64,000 nt of DNA from Corythucha ciliata (GCA_038030265.1 CM075938.1:1899009-1963008); one strand, 5' to 3'. Positions 28,801 to 40,085 are shown, counted from the stretch's first letter. Translations and numbers: made by a program. Notes: generated from the letters alone by a model not told the origin.

Positions 28801-31800
28801 TGCTAAAATGTAAAATATCCTGATAATTTCCTGCTAATATTGAGAAAAATCAATAATTAGCCTGGCTAAAATCAAAAGAAAGGTTAATTTTCAGCCTAAA
28901 TTTTAAACGATATGCATAATTAACATTTATTAACAATAAAAAGGGTAACAAAGGGGTCCAAACATAACCGGCAGAGAGCCACCAAGCAAACCCAAGCCAA
29001 CCCAAGCCGCAACGAAACTCCTAGGCTCATTGTCCTCTAGATCTGAAGGGCCGCCCCGTCTGCAACGCCCAGAAGATCATCAGCATTGCGCCATCTCTTC
29101 CTCGACTAATGGATGCAGAGGCTTGAGGCACGAAGGATGAAATTTTAAACAATGCTTATCAAAATGCAGGCAAAAATGAAAAAAATTGCCAATTTGCAGC
29201 TGACACATCGGAAAACGCCAAGTAGTGGCTAAAATTATCAAAATTAGCTGAACCACGGGTTAGAAAGCGCTACCACGCTGCTAAAATCAAGATGTAGCGC
29301 TAGTTCTCGGCTAGAATTAAGAAAAATTCCAATTTGCGTCCAATGGCAACCATTGCTACGGTAACTCTCACCACGGCAACCGTTGCTAAGGTAACCGTTA
29401 CCATGGCAACCGTGGCTATGGTAACCGTTACCATGGCAACCGTTGCTAGGGTAACCGTTACCGTGGTAACCGTTGCTATGGTAACCGTTACCATGGCAAC
29501 CGTTGCTATGGTAACCGTTACCATGGTAACCGTTGGTAACGGGGGCCCTGTGTCAACGATTATTAACGATTGTTATAAAAAATCTTGAGACAAACGTTTT
29601 CGGGTTCTTTGCAATACGCGGTTCCATTCAATTTTAAATGTTGACAATTTTCGCCTAGCCCATCTTCTACCGACTCGGAGGGCTTGAGTAAGCAATTTTC
29701 AGGTCCATTTTACCAGCCCCAGCCGAAAAACCGCCTCCATTACGGGTCGTCTGCGCAACCGAAAATGGCACGTTGTGCCTTGTCGTTGTTTTAGGACGAT
29801 TTTTCTCGACACCAGTCACACCAAGCTCTCGAGGTCCTTGTCAGTGGCGAAGCAACACCTATCGGGGCTTGGGGCGGAAATGACTAGGAGGTCCTTTAGT
29901 CTCTAATTAAACTGGGAATTATAATTTTTAGTAGCGTTGAAGTACATATTTGTTCAATTTTAACAACGAAATGGCCTTCGAAAACCGTGAATGTGCGTTT
30001 TCACAATTTTAACTACGAATGAGAGGGGTTTTCTCAATTCCACTAGCACATTTAAGCTGCGAATTATCGCTGTTTTCTCCATTTTATCCGCGAATTAGCT
30101 CATTTCCTCATTTTTAGCGGCGAATCGGCGCTTTTTATTAAGCTCTTAGCCGTGATGTTGCCTAAATAATCATCCGCAAATTAGGTAGCGTTTGAGTGCA
30201 CTTTCCAAGTTTTATCCGTAAATTAGCAATTTTTTTTACATTTAAACCGTGAATTGGTGCTTTTCTTCATTTTAAACAGCGCTTTTTCACAGTTTTAGCC
30301 GCTTGATCTAGCGCTTTTTCTCAAATTTATTTCTGAAGTTCCCTAAGAATCTGCGAGTTGGCGTTCTCATAGTCTTAGCTGTGAATTAGCCTTTTTTACC
30401 TTCAATTTTAGCAGTAAATGAGCTTATTTTGTAATTTTACCTGCGAATTACAGCGCTTTTTCTCGATTTTATCCATAAAATCGCAATTTTTGCATACCTT
30501 AGCTGTGAATTAGAGTTTTTCTCCACTTTTAGACGTGAATTCGCGTTTTTCTCGGTTTCACGCCGTGAATCTACGCTTTTTCTCAATTTCAGTCGCAGCC
30601 GCCGCGAGAATTCGTGAGTTGGCGTTTTCTCCATTTTAGGTGTGAATTCGCGCTTTTTCTCAATTTTCAAAGCTGCCAAATTGTAACACTTTATCACAAT
30701 TTTAGACGTGAATAGTGTGTTTCTCCAATTTTATACGCGAATTAGCGTTTTTCTCTTTTTTATATGTGAATTTGCGTTTTTTCTCATTTTTAGCTTTTAG
30801 CCGCGTGAATTATCGCTTTTTTCAATTTCAGCCCCGAAATTGCCCCAAGAGTCGGCGAGTTGGCGTTTTCTCTTTTTTAGCTGTGAATTAGCGTTTTCCC
30901 CTCTTTTTAGCAGAGAATTAGCACATTTTCTTAATTTTAGCTGCGATTTTTAGCGCTTTTTCTCGACTTTATCCGTGAAATCGTAATTTTTCATACTTTA
31001 GTAGTGTGAATTAGCATTTCTCTCCACTTTTAGACGCGAATTCGCGTTTTTGTCTATGTCACTCGTGAATTAGCGCTTGTTCTGAAATTCTGTCCCAATG
31101 TTGCCCTGAAAATCCATGAGTTGGCGTTTCTCCCTTCTAGCTGTGAATTCGCGCTTTTTCTAAAATTTTTAATGCTGCTAAATTGAAGTACTTTATCACA
31201 ATTTTAGCCGAGAATTAGCGTGTTTCTTCTTTTTTAAGACGCTAATTCGCGTTTTTCTCTTTTTTGTCCTTGAATTAGAACTTTTCTCAGTTCCAGACGC
31301 GTGAATTAGCGCTTTTTCCCAATTTAAGTCCTGATTTTGCCCCAAGAATTCGTGATTTTGCGTTGTCTCAATGTCAGCTATGAACTAGGACTTTTTCTTA
31401 AGTTTTAAAGCCGCATATTGTTGCGCTTAATCACAATTCTAGCCGCGAATTAGTTTTTTTTCGCCATTTTCAGGACGAAAGAACTAGTTTTGCTCAATTT
31501 TAGCGTTTTTCTCCTTCAATTTTAGTTGCAAATTAGCACTTTTTGTGTATTCTTTCCGCAAAGTGGCGTTTCTCAACTAATTTGTTTCTCCCCTCAACCC
31601 CGCGAAATTTGGTTTTATGGAAGAACGAAACACTCGAATTTAGTCATTTGGGCAAACACTATTAAGACGCCACAGTTTTTGGCTACTTGCGCACGTTTGC
31701 AGGAGCCTCACAAATTTCCCTTCACACGGTGCCCACACACAATCGGCTGGCCTAAAGTACAATGAAGAGTCTCGACGCACGATGACCTTCCCTCCTCCCA

Positions 31801-33607
31801 TTCACCGTTTTAGGTCCTGGGCATCTGATAATTGTCGTCAGTAATCTTCAAGACGAGTGCGATCGTCAGAGCAAGGCCATTCTCTCGGAACTGTGGAGAC
31901 AGCGACAACTGGAAAAGTTGGCCAGTGCCATTCGTGATCCAGGGAAAAACAATTGGCCCTCGAAACTCGACCCCAAAGATTTGGACACACTATTGGCCGA
32001 GTTGACAATCATGCAGTCTCGTTATAACCTGTACTTGAGGTTTCTCAGGAAGAAAATTTCGGTTTGAATTTTTTTTTTTTTGCCTTTTGGGTTGCGTAAA
32101 AAAAAAAAAAAAGTTTCACGCCCGCTGTTTCATGTTTTTTTTCAGGGTGACGCTAAAGTATCATCCGGCGAAGATTCTAGACCAAACGAAAATGTAGTCG
32201 TCCTTGAGAACAAAATAAAATCGTCTGAATTATGTCGATTAATGCAGGAGCTTCTGAGCAGTTATCTGTTGATTGAACATTTTTATATGGAGGAGAGTGT
32301 GCGAAAAGCAATTGCTATGGATTTTATCGAGCCTGGGAATCAGATTTCGAGCATGATTGATGACGTTTTTTTTATTGTTAAAAAATGTATCAGGTAACAT
32401 TGAGTAATTTCATTATTTTACTGGTAGTCAATCTGGTTGGTTTTGCAGGCGGGCTAGTGTTACTTCGAACATAGACGGTGTATGTACTGTAATTAACAAC
32501 GCGTGCGCAGTGCTTGAAAATGAAATGTGTTCAGTTCTTCAAAACACCATGCGACAGGGGTTTCCATCAGGGTATTTGGACTTGTCACAGGCGTATAATG
32601 TTGTCATACAGGGACGTCTTCAAACGGCCGACACAGAACAAGCGAAAACTCTTTTCATCGCTCATTTAAACAATACAGACGTCGGTAATGAGTACGTAGT
32701 TACTCTCTGTACGAGTCTCGCGAACGAAGCGTCGTGCACCACCGACCTGGACCGGCGAAAGCTGGAAAGTTGTCTGGCCGAATTGAGTCGTGTGAGCGTG
32801 GCACTAGGCGCCGCTCAAGATCTTGGCATGCAACAGTTGCGCAACACGGCTGTCAAACCACGCGTAGTCACTTGGCTGGACTCCTTTTTATCATTGTCTC
32901 ACGTTTTAACCGAGGTACGTCTTTGTCCCGACCTTTTTCTGTTTAAACATATTTAATTATTATTCTCATGAACATGTTTCTACAGGCTGAATTTTCAAGT
33001 TACGAAGCTAATGAACCGTTTATTCGTGCACTCATTGGGAACATTGATGGTATTTTATCTGAATTTAAGTCATCGCTCACTCCTACAAACTACGAAACTC
33101 TTGTTGGATTGGTAGCGACCGAAGTGAACGCCCAATTCGAAAAAGTTATCCTTAAATCAGAATTCAATAGGGTAAGCACCCACATTCATAAAATGGCCAA
33201 GAAAATACTTTAATAGTAAAAATCATCCCCCACAGCTAGGAGGCCTTGCCCTGGACAAAGAAATTCGAGCTCTAGTCAGCTATTTGAGTACAGCGACGTC
33301 GTGGTCTGTTCGTGACAAGTTTGCTCGAATCACACAGATCGCCACTGTTCTTAATTTAGAGCACGTCGGCGAACTTTCGGACTACTGGGATAGCAACCAG
33401 GGAATGCCGTGGAGATTGACGCCGGAGAACGTCAAAAAAGTGATGAAACTAAGGTAAACTCGCCCACCATGCCATTCAAACGTTAATTGTTGGGCCTTGA
33501 TTAGCACAGTTGAGCCAGTTAGCGTGAAAAACAATTTAAAGTTGTAATTTCATTTTTGTTTCAGAGTCGACTTTCCGGTGGATGAAATCAATCGATTAAA
33601 ACTTTGA
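25864..33607 (+). CDS. COG4: conserved oligomeric Golgi complex subunit 4
   Basis: Eleven coding exons: 25864-25926, 25984-26181, 26258-26435, 26502-26698, 26761-26917, 31814-32061, 32146-32393, 32449-32914, 32986-33171, 33236-33453, 33565-33607. They add to 2202 nt, 733 residues plus TGA, with agreeing phases and GT/AG borders throughout. COG4 is part of lobe A of the COG tether, which captures recycling vesicles at the Golgi and binds SNAREs and Sly1. Matches to the family run the full length: N-terminal coiled coil with [71 protein letters not shown]; the C-terminal core [39 protein letters not shown]; and the end [14 protein letters not shown]. Vertebrate proteins are about 785 residues; the shortfall is mostly N-terminal. 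Intron 5 is 4.9 kb and repeat-filled; the others are mostly 50-110 bp. The exon 6 donor (GTTTGA) is weak. Confidence 0.96.
26918..27769. other. COG4 intron 5, first part with dispersed repeat R1
   Basis: No gene. 27050-27145 (around AATGGATTCTATAAGTATTAG and GAAAAACCTCAAG) is repeated in the same orientation at 35325-35425. Poly-C runs occur at 27030 and 27702. An AGGGTTGCCA repeat start is near 27184. Confidence 0.5.
27770..29330 (-). repeat. degenerate ~35-bp repeat array, family C (minus orientation)
   Basis: Units read GCTAATTCGCGGCTAAAATT with A-rich spacers, the complement of the family C unit at 14330-16090. The array is broken by an unrelated, GC-richer segment at 28921-29150. It lies in COG4 intron 5, left of the X-box minisatellite. 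Confidence 0.7.
28921..29150. other. unrelated insertion inside the family C array
   Basis: About 230 bp of GC-richer, non-repetitive sequence starting with TTATTAACAATAAAAAGGG and interrupting the repeats. Read on the minus strand it ends in an AACAATAA-like tail, so it could be a short LINE or SINE 3' end. Not identified. Confidence 0.35.
29341..29540. repeat. 30-bp minisatellite built of RFX X-box palindromes
   Basis: About 6.5 units of 30 bp; each unit is two 15-bp half-units (CCATGGCAACCGTTG and CTATGGTAACCGTTA). Exact GTTACCATGGCAAC sits at 29397-29410, 29427-29440 and 29487-29500; GTTACCATGGTAAC at 29517-29530; GTTGCTATGGTAAC at 29472-29485 and 29502-29515; near-matches fill the other positions. 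These fit the X-box consensus GTNRCC-N0-3-RGYAAC bound by RFX factors. Both strands read open because the unit is a multiple of three without stops. Confidence 0.85.
29608..29755 (+). repeat. dispersed repeat R2, copy 1
   Basis: Shares blocks such as CAATTTTAAAT, GAGGGCTTGAGTAAGCAATT-like and TTTTCAGGTCCATT with 41553-41695 in the same orientation. Family unknown. Confidence 0.55.
29930..31570 (+). repeat. degenerate ~35-bp repeat array, family C (plus orientation, second array)
   Basis: About 1.6 kb of units like TTTTAGCCGTGAATTAGCG and TTTCTCAATTTTAG, opposite in orientation to 27770-29330. Together the two arrays make a large imperfect inverted arrangement around 29341-29930. Higher-order structure of about 250 bp is visible (units with GTTGGCGTTTTCTC recur near 30360, 30615, 30855 and 31120). 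Confidence 0.7.
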
Positions 33608-34553
33608 AATAGAGGATCTTTCGAACTCCTATGTATAAGACTTCTTCCAATAATCTAAGAGATTTGAAATGAAGGATTTCGTGGATCTAAACACACCCAA
33701 AACACTCCAAAAGTAGTGAATAATCGATTGAAAATTGGTTAAAGGGCCGTCCGAGTTTTACTTACAACGGGAGCTAGGTAACCTTAAGTTTATTATGTCA
33801 ACCGTCTTCAAATATTTATTTTATGAGTGTTCTATTAACGATTTTGGCGACGGAATGATGCAATATTACTCTAACTCAAGTCCACTTTTTTAGATAGTTC
33901 AAATGCATTTAGTCGTGTTGAATTGCCTACACCTCCCGCCTACAACTCTCCCCCATCCCATACAATTTCTGCACGAATCACGGGTTGTAAGGTCTCGTTT
34001 TGATTCTCCTGGAGTAGCTTAGGTAACGTTAACGTTATTCACTTTTCAGTCAGTCAGTTTTTAGTATACCTACTTCAGCAACGTAGGTGTACACTTTAAT
34101 TAATGTCAACGATCAACGATTACCGGGCAGTCGGCAAAATCTCGCATAATGACACTAAAATTCGGTTAATCCTCAACCGTTTTCGTGAGCTCCCTCACGT
34201 TATTCATCCACGTCATACATTATTTGTTTCTTTTTCGATCGAACTCTTAATTTTTTACCTATTTTTCATGTTTATTCGCGAAAATATTAGAGCCCATCCG
34301 AGCGGACATCGACTTGAATTTGCTAGCACCGGGAAGTCCGTTCCAGAGCTCTCGGTAACCAAATGACTTAGCAGTGGGGGGGGGGGAGCCTTCACTGTCA
34401 TGGCGGAGGATCCGCGGTACCCTTCTCACCCACCACCTTGGTTTCAGTTTGATTCGGCCGGCCGGCAGTTCACACCGCTAAAATAAAAGTATTATTTGTG
34501 TTTTTCAAAATTTCAAACTATTTTTGTGTTAGAGTCATTTATTTTTAAAGGCA
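33608..34553. other. COG4 3' flank
   Basis: The 3' UTR presumably starts here. I see no canonical AATAAA close to the stop; the first is near 34483. No gene recognised. Confidence 0.4.
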
Positions 34554-34997
34554 ATGGAGTGCCCCTGTGCCACTGTTTGTCTTTCTCGCGTTCATTCGAA
34601 AATAACTGGTTGCGTGCAACGGTCTGAGCTTCGGACTCTGACTGCATCCACGAAGGACCCAAACCGTGAGTACACAAGGCATTTTAAAAAGGGAAAATTA
34701 CGAGCGTTAAAAATGGTAGTCTGGGAGCTCCTCCGAGGGGAAATAATTTTGTTTTCCGTGCCTCTTTTTCGCCAAAGAGCAAAAATGTTTCAAAATTTAT
34801 TAGTCCTCGCCAAGGTCATATCAAGGACAAAGTTCGACTGCTCTCTAAGGAAAACACTTGAGGCTCAGCTAAACGTGGATCGGGATAATAATATTGTTCC
34901 CGGCGAAAAACGCTTGTGTCCCATAAACATCGCTGGACACAACAAACAGTTTTCGTCTCAATTTTTTTTTGGTCTGGTTTTTATTTTATCCTTTTAG
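34554..34997 (+). other. unrecognised 147-codon open frame
   Basis: An ATG-started frame with no family resemblance I can name. It has a hydrophobic C-terminal end encoded by a T-rich stretch and no splice context. It may be a chance ORF in non-coding sequence. Confidence 0.15.
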
Positions 34998-35099
34998 AGC
35001 ACTCTTTGGCAGTGACGGCGAAACGTATTAAATCCAGGGGCCCAAGTACGATGGGGCGTTATTCCATATAACACCTGGTGGGTAATAAGCCCCCCCCCC

Positions 35100-35430
35100 T
35101 AATTGTTACCTGGTTTAGGCTGATCGTTCACTGGCAGCGTTTTCGAGCGGGGCGACAACAAGCGTACACCTTAAATTGAATGCACTGCAGCTAAGCCTGC
35201 GGTGGACGTCATTCAATTTGAGCCTTGTGCAATGTGCGCGACGCTCGATAACGCTTCCAGTGGACGCAGACCCGGATCTTGTTTTTTGCCGCCCCGTGCG
35301 GCTAAGCCCCCCCCCCCACCACCTACTGCCGTTTCCAGCAAGTAACAAGAGAATGGATTCTACAAGTATTAGAAGGAAACTACAAATTTCTTCAACCTGG
35401 CAGAAAAACCTCAAGATGACTTTTAGTGAT
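35100..35430 (+). repeat. dispersed repeat R1, second copy with GC-rich head
   Basis: 35325-35425 matches 27050-27145 (AGTAACAAGAGAATGGATTC and GAAAAACCTCAAG words). The GC-rich part before it (35160-35310), with poly-C, parallels the GCGGC / poly-C segment at 27000-27045. It is a dispersed element of unknown class. Confidence 0.55.
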
Positions 35431-35469
35431 GAACGTGAATGACGTTAGAGGGTTAGACCCCCAGGGCAG

Positions 35470-35600
35470 TTGAAGTTAGCCGCAAAATTGCAACATTTGG
35501 CTGAATAATTATCTCCAAAATTGGAATTTTTCTAGCTGAATATTCGGGAATTTGGAGTTTCAGGTTGACGTTGAGATTTTGGTAACTCAAAATTATTGTA
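35470..35600 (+). repeat. degenerate short-period repeat, family D
   Basis: Units around GCTGAATATTCGGGAATTTG and GCCGCAAAATTGCAACATTT. The same words recur at 41220-41560. Confidence 0.5.
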
Positions 35601-35625
35601 AAGCCGCCTTCACATGCAAGCTTTC

Positions 35626-35714
35626 AAAAAGCTTAGCTGTGGGCTTCAACCAGAGTGCTCCGCGGTGTGCACCCGGAGCACTCTGATTGGTTGAAACCCA
35701 CAGCTCAGCTTTTT
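35626..35714. repeat. inverted repeat (foldback), 37-41 bp arms
   Basis: Left arm 35626-35662 (AAAAAGCTTAGCTGTGGGCT onward) pairs with 35674-35714 with few mismatches, leaving an 11-bp loop. This looks like the core of a MITE. The following 35715-35830 resembles the left part of 39198-39337 in GTGGAGTCTATG words. Confidence 0.6.
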
Positions 35715-35830
35715 AAAGGCCCGTTCTCAAGCTCTGCGCAATGCGTCTGTGGAGTCTATGTAACCTATCAAAATGATTTATTTTTCCAGGGAAGAAATTT
35801 GTTTGGTTGCATAGCCTCCGCACAACGTAG

Positions 35831-36457
35831 GAGAGACCGGGGCTGTTTGTCACAGGAGCTGATTTTCGCGTTGGAAATGTTTGGGATTGATTGCGCGCAC
35901 TACCGTTGCTGGTTTTCAGTTGGTTTCCCAGTTGGGCATTGTCCCAAAAATGATCTGACGGAAGAATGACCATTTACGAGGGCGATTATAGATTAGGGAA
36001 GTTTCGTTATAACTTTTGGGTTTTTTTCTCCACGGTTTTCGTTGACGGATCTTCTTGGAATCCGAAAGTGACTATCAGATTCGACAGATAGAACCCTCCA
36101 CTAGATCTATCAAGAGTATTTAAATGAAAAACCTGCTTTTATCGCAGGTGGTGAGTTGGGTAATAAGAATAGCACTGTGGGGCTAGTTGTCACAACACGT
36201 GTGGGGCCTGTTGTCACACAGTGTGCAGTCCACCAGCACGCTCCCACGGCTTCGAAGCACCTGATGCGTTTGTAAGGTTGTCAACTAGACGCTTCTTTTC
36301 GCTCCACCGGTGTGATTCGGTGGCGTCCTTGTTACGTCCCTTGATATCCGTTGACGTATCATCGAATTCACCAATGCACAATGGAGTGAAAAAAACGCTC
36401 CTGGTTGAAAAACTTACAAACGTTTCATGTTCTCCGAAGTGCTTGAAGCGTACTATA
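35831..36457. other. non-coding interval
   Basis: No gene recognised. A GTTGTCACAACACGTG word near 36187 recurs in the same sense near 38789. Confidence 0.4.
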
Positions 36458-38399
36458 CAGCGTGTTCGAAAATTCGATGCTCAGCCGAAAACTGGTCATA
36501 GTACAGCTGATTTGTGGTCGAAATCACTAAATTCACTTTTTCGGAATTCTGCTTGGTTTTCGAGTTATTCCACCATCTTTAATTTTTTCGCGGGGCTATA
36601 TTTTTTTTGAAATACTTGCTCCCGGCCGCTCTAGAATCAATTCTAGTCCAAAACTAATTGGGTCATTCGAAAGAGCGCACAATTTTCGTCAAAATGACTG
36701 TATTGTATTATGAATTTGGCCATTTTTTCAGGGTACTAACACTGATGGAAAGTGATATTTTTTCATCTTTCCCTTGTTTTTCAGCTGCGATTTTCTCCCA
36801 CTCCTTAGAGGAAAATATTTTTTTGGGTTTATTGGAAAAACTTTCTCATTTTGTTAGCTTTCAAATGGAGTGCAATAGTCCCGGGATTTTACAAGTATTC
36901 GCGAAGAAGTAGCTGTTTGAAGAGTAAAAACCGATGGGCTTTGTGAAGAATAACAGAACTTTTTTAGAGGAGAAGTATGTTTTGAAGCCAGAGTTGGTGA
37001 GGTGAGAGACAGGGACCTCTCGGAGTGTCTGAATGTAAGCTAATAAATTACAAAAAGTACAAGAATAGCAAAGATAATATTAAAGTAATTGAAAAAACAG
37101 CCGATATTCGGAATTAGTGATGGGTAATGAATGAGGGGAACGATAACTGATTAAGCCAAATGTTCTCCTTGTGTGAAAAGGGACATCAACCAGAAATTTG
37201 GCGATGTTTTTGTGCATTACAAGAAGACGTAATCGTTGAAACAATCGCGAAAAATGAAATGCCAAAGAAGATGCATTTTCCTCATTCCTATAAGCACATT
37301 CACTCGAAACTGGTGTTGGTAATGTAATGAGTTACCTTCGTGGCATGGGGATTAAACCCCCAAGACATGGGAACTTCAGCAATTTTAAGTCCCTCATCGG
37401 GGTGATCCATCAGATATCTCCTTAACCTAAAACGTCGAGGTATGACGAACAGAAAATCATTCACGACTCATTCCTCATCAGTAGATTCCTATACACCGAG
37501 TATTTGCGGTTCTGCTCTTTTTGAGCGCATTGAGGACGTTTTATATCCGTTGAGAGACCAGTGAAAGTATTTCTCCGTTACTACTAAAAACTCATCCAAA
37601 TTCTGTTTTACGAAGGCAGCGCCGAATCTTGGTTGATGTCGTTCTACATGTATGGAGGAACATTTGGTTTCAGATGAAGGGTCGCCCTTTCCACAACGAA
37701 CGGCACTTCGCACTTTCTCCTCATTCTTAATCACTTTTTCCTTAAACATTGGCTGTTTTTTCAATTAGGTATTACTTATATTATCTATGCTGTTCTTGTA
37801 ATTTATTAACTTACATTCAGACATTCTGAGAGGCCCTGCCTCTCCCCTCACCAACTCTGGCTTCAAAACATACTTCTAATCTAAAAACGATCTCTCATTC
37901 CCCATCAAAGCCCATCGGTTTTTACTATTCAAACAGCTACTTCTTCACGAATAGTTGTAAAATCCCGAGGCTATTGCATTCCATTTGAGAGCTGACAAAA
38001 TGAGGAAGTTTTTCCAATAAACCCAAAAAAATATTGTCCTTTAAGGAGTGGGAGAAAATCGCAGGTGAAAAACATGGGAAATATACAAAGATAATAAAAC
38101 ATCACTTTCCAGCAGCTTTAGCGCCCTGAGGAAATGACCAAATTCATAATACAATACAGTCATTTTGACGAAAATTGTGCGCTCTTTCGAATGACTCAGT
38201 TAGTTTTGAGCTAGAATTGATTCTAGAGCGGCCGGGAGCAAGTATTTCAAAAAAAATATAGCCCCACGAAAAAATTAAAGATAGTGGAATAACTCGAAAA
38301 CCAAGCTGAATTCCGGAAAAGCGAATTTAGTAATTTCGACCACAAATCAGCTGTACTATGACCAGTTTTCGGCTGAGCATCGAATTTTCGAACACCCTG
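36458..38399. mobile_element. 1.94-kb foldback element with TA flanks
   Basis: The outer ends are CAG(C/G)GTGTTCGAAAATTCGA at 36458 and its complement ending at 38399, flanked by TA on both sides (36456-36457 and 38400-38401). The left half (36458-37260) and right half (38399-37590) are inverted copies over about 800 bp with scattered differences. Both halves include GGCCGGGAGCAAGTATTTCA-type sequence, a GTTTTGAAGCCAGAGTTGGTG-type segment and a CCAAATGTTC / GACATCAACCA segment. Only about 250-300 bp in the middle is unpaired. TA flanks fit a Tc1/mariner-like origin, but no transposase is recognised. Confidence 0.75.
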
Positions 38400-38820
38400 T
38401 ATAGTGGAGGGCATCCTCTGTGGAGCACGTGACAATATGCCCCAATGCGATAACTTGGGAGTGGAAGGAAACCGGCTAACATCAGTGTTTGGCTTGAAAT
38501 GAGGTCTTGGCTTCACAATGGCCTGCAGCCAATGGGCTCACGAAACGTGCACCCCTAGGTTATCCGTTCCCTCACCAATGTGAATCTGAAAAAGAAGAAA
38601 ACGCCGCGATTCCTAATACGCATGCACTTCATGATACCCTCATTGAAAATATATTCGCTTGAAGTCTTTCTAGTCTGTTTGAACCCATCGCGCGTGTCTT
38701 GGGATCGATTTTGACTTGATTTTAATCCAGTGACAACATGTTCCTTTGTTTGTGACAACTTACCCCACTGCGGGGTAACTTGTCACAACACGTGAGAGTA
38801 ATTCTCGAGAGTTGAACTCT
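38400..38820. other. non-coding interval
   Basis: No gene recognised. Confidence 0.4.
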
Positions 38821-39197
38821 CTGAAGCTGCGTTTACATTTGAGAGTTTTGAGCTCTCGAGAGTACTCTCACAGAAATGAATGGACTGCACGGAACGATGT
38901 ATAAGAGAAGATCGATTTCAGAGAGTTCGACTCTCGAGATTTAAGGCCTCGCAACACCGAACGCGAACTGCCGCGCGGACTGGTCCGCTTGCTAAAAAAC
39001 CATGACAACGTGGGTGAGGTATACCCCGTTACCATAGTTTTTCCGCGAGCGGACCAGTCCGCGCGGCAGTTCGCGTTCGGTGTGGCGAGGCCTTTACTTT
39101 TACGTGTAATAGCACCATGAAAGTGGAGCCTTAAAGCTGCGTTTACACTTGAGAGTTTTCTGCTCTCAAGAGTTACTCTCACGTGTAATTGCACTAT
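38821..39197. repeat. foldback/MITE cluster (GAGAGTTTTGAGCTCTC type) with nested MITE
   Basis: AAGCTGCGTTTACA(T/C)TTGAGAGTTTT occurs at about 38823 and 39135, each followed by CTCTCGAGAG-like palindromes and ACTCTCAC(G) words. The inverted repeat 38943-39094 sits between them. The outer copies look like one MITE, or two tandem ones, split by the nested element. Confidence 0.5.
38943..39094. mobile_element. 152-bp MITE with 47-bp near-perfect inverted arms
   Basis: Left arm AAGGCCTCGCAACACCGAAC onward (38943-38989), right arm 39048-39094, with one mismatch seen. It is GC-rich (GCGGAC, CCGCGCGG) in contrast to its AT-rich surroundings. No coding. Confidence 0.75.
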
Positions 39198-39337
39198 AAG
39201 GCTTGTTCACAAGCTCTATGTTTACGTTCTGTGGAGTCTATGCAACCAAACAAATGTATTCCCTCGAAAAATGAAGCATTTTTATAGGTTGCATAGACAC
39301 CACACAACTCAAACATAGAGCTTGTGAACGGACCTTT
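39198..39337. mobile_element. 140-bp foldback MITE
   Basis: AAGGCTTGTTCACAAGCTCTATGTT at the left pairs with AACATAGAGCTTGTGAACGGACCTT at the right (described as arms of about 45 bp with mismatches). The centre holds GGTTGCATAG / CTATGCAACC. Related sequence at 35715-35830. Confidence 0.65.
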
Positions 39338-39789
39338 AAAGCTTGCATGTAAATGCGCCTTAAGTGTTCGCGAAAACGTTTCTCGTCTTAATTTTCGCGA
39401 AATTGCAAGTTTTATATTTTTCCTCGAAACGACAATTTTCTGGGCCTTTCTTTTAGCAGGCGCGAATGGAAACATGTTATGGGTTGAAGTTACATGGGAA
39501 ATGGGTGGCTAGGGGTAGAGATTTGGGACACAGCGATTAGACGACAAGGTTACTGGGCCGTACCATCTTTCACATTCACTGAAAATTATAAGGTCTAGAA
39601 ATAAATTCTAAAATTGAAAATTCGAAGTTTACCAGCAGATCTTCCCCTGGAACGTAATTTTATTGCACAAATCAGGAGGAACACATAGGAACAAACGGAA
39701 AGGTACCCACAGACTCTAGTTCTCCAGTGATCCATTAGTAGAACCACCGGAATTATGAAATCGCCGAATACCGGAGTTTGAAGGTGGGG
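39338..39789. other. non-coding interval
   Basis: No gene recognised. AAAGCTTGCATGT near 39338 echoes 35604-35625. Confidence 0.35.
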
Positions 39790-40085
39790 ATAGTAAGCCC
39801 CTAGGAAAGTTGGCTACGGTTTTTCAGGCAGAGGTCGTGGCGATAAATGACCGTGTCCTGGAGCTAATTAGAAAGCGTGTGAGGTTAAGGGAGGGGGTGA
39901 ACTACGCGGACAGCCGCGCTGCCCTGGGGGCTGTGTCCGGGGCCGGTGGTTGAGTCGTCCCTGGTGGCGGACTGTCGGCGGGGCATCACAAGACTACAGG
40001 GAATGGGTAATGAAGTGACCCTCGCGTGGATCCCCCTCGACACAGAGGATACGAGGGAAATGAGAAGGCTGACGAAATGGCGAAA
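39790..40085 (+). pseudogene. degenerate LINE: RNase H segment
   Basis: The frame reads GKLATVFQAEVVAINDRVLE, then EGVNYADSRAALGAVSG (RNase H catalytic Glu and Asp positions), a stop, then GNEVTLAWIPLDTED, the distorted form of the W-x-P-G-H-x-G motif. This is the RNase H domain of an I/R1/Jockey-like LINE pol. It is broken by stops and frame changes and interrupted at 40086 by an insertion. Confidence 0.65.

Noticed and set aside
29300..29588. Long open frames on both strands over the 29341-29540 region, reading as [14 protein letters not shown] repeats
   Set aside because: The frames stay open only because a 30-bp unit without stops is repeated; there is no start context or flanking coding sequence.
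34554..34997. 147-codon open frame as a host gene
   Set aside because: No recognised domain, compositional change at its end, and no splice or promoter context; listed only as an uncertain open frame.
37489..37764. 91-codon minus-strand open frame as a gene
   Set aside because: It lies in one arm of the foldback element, and its counterpart in the other arm is broken by stops.
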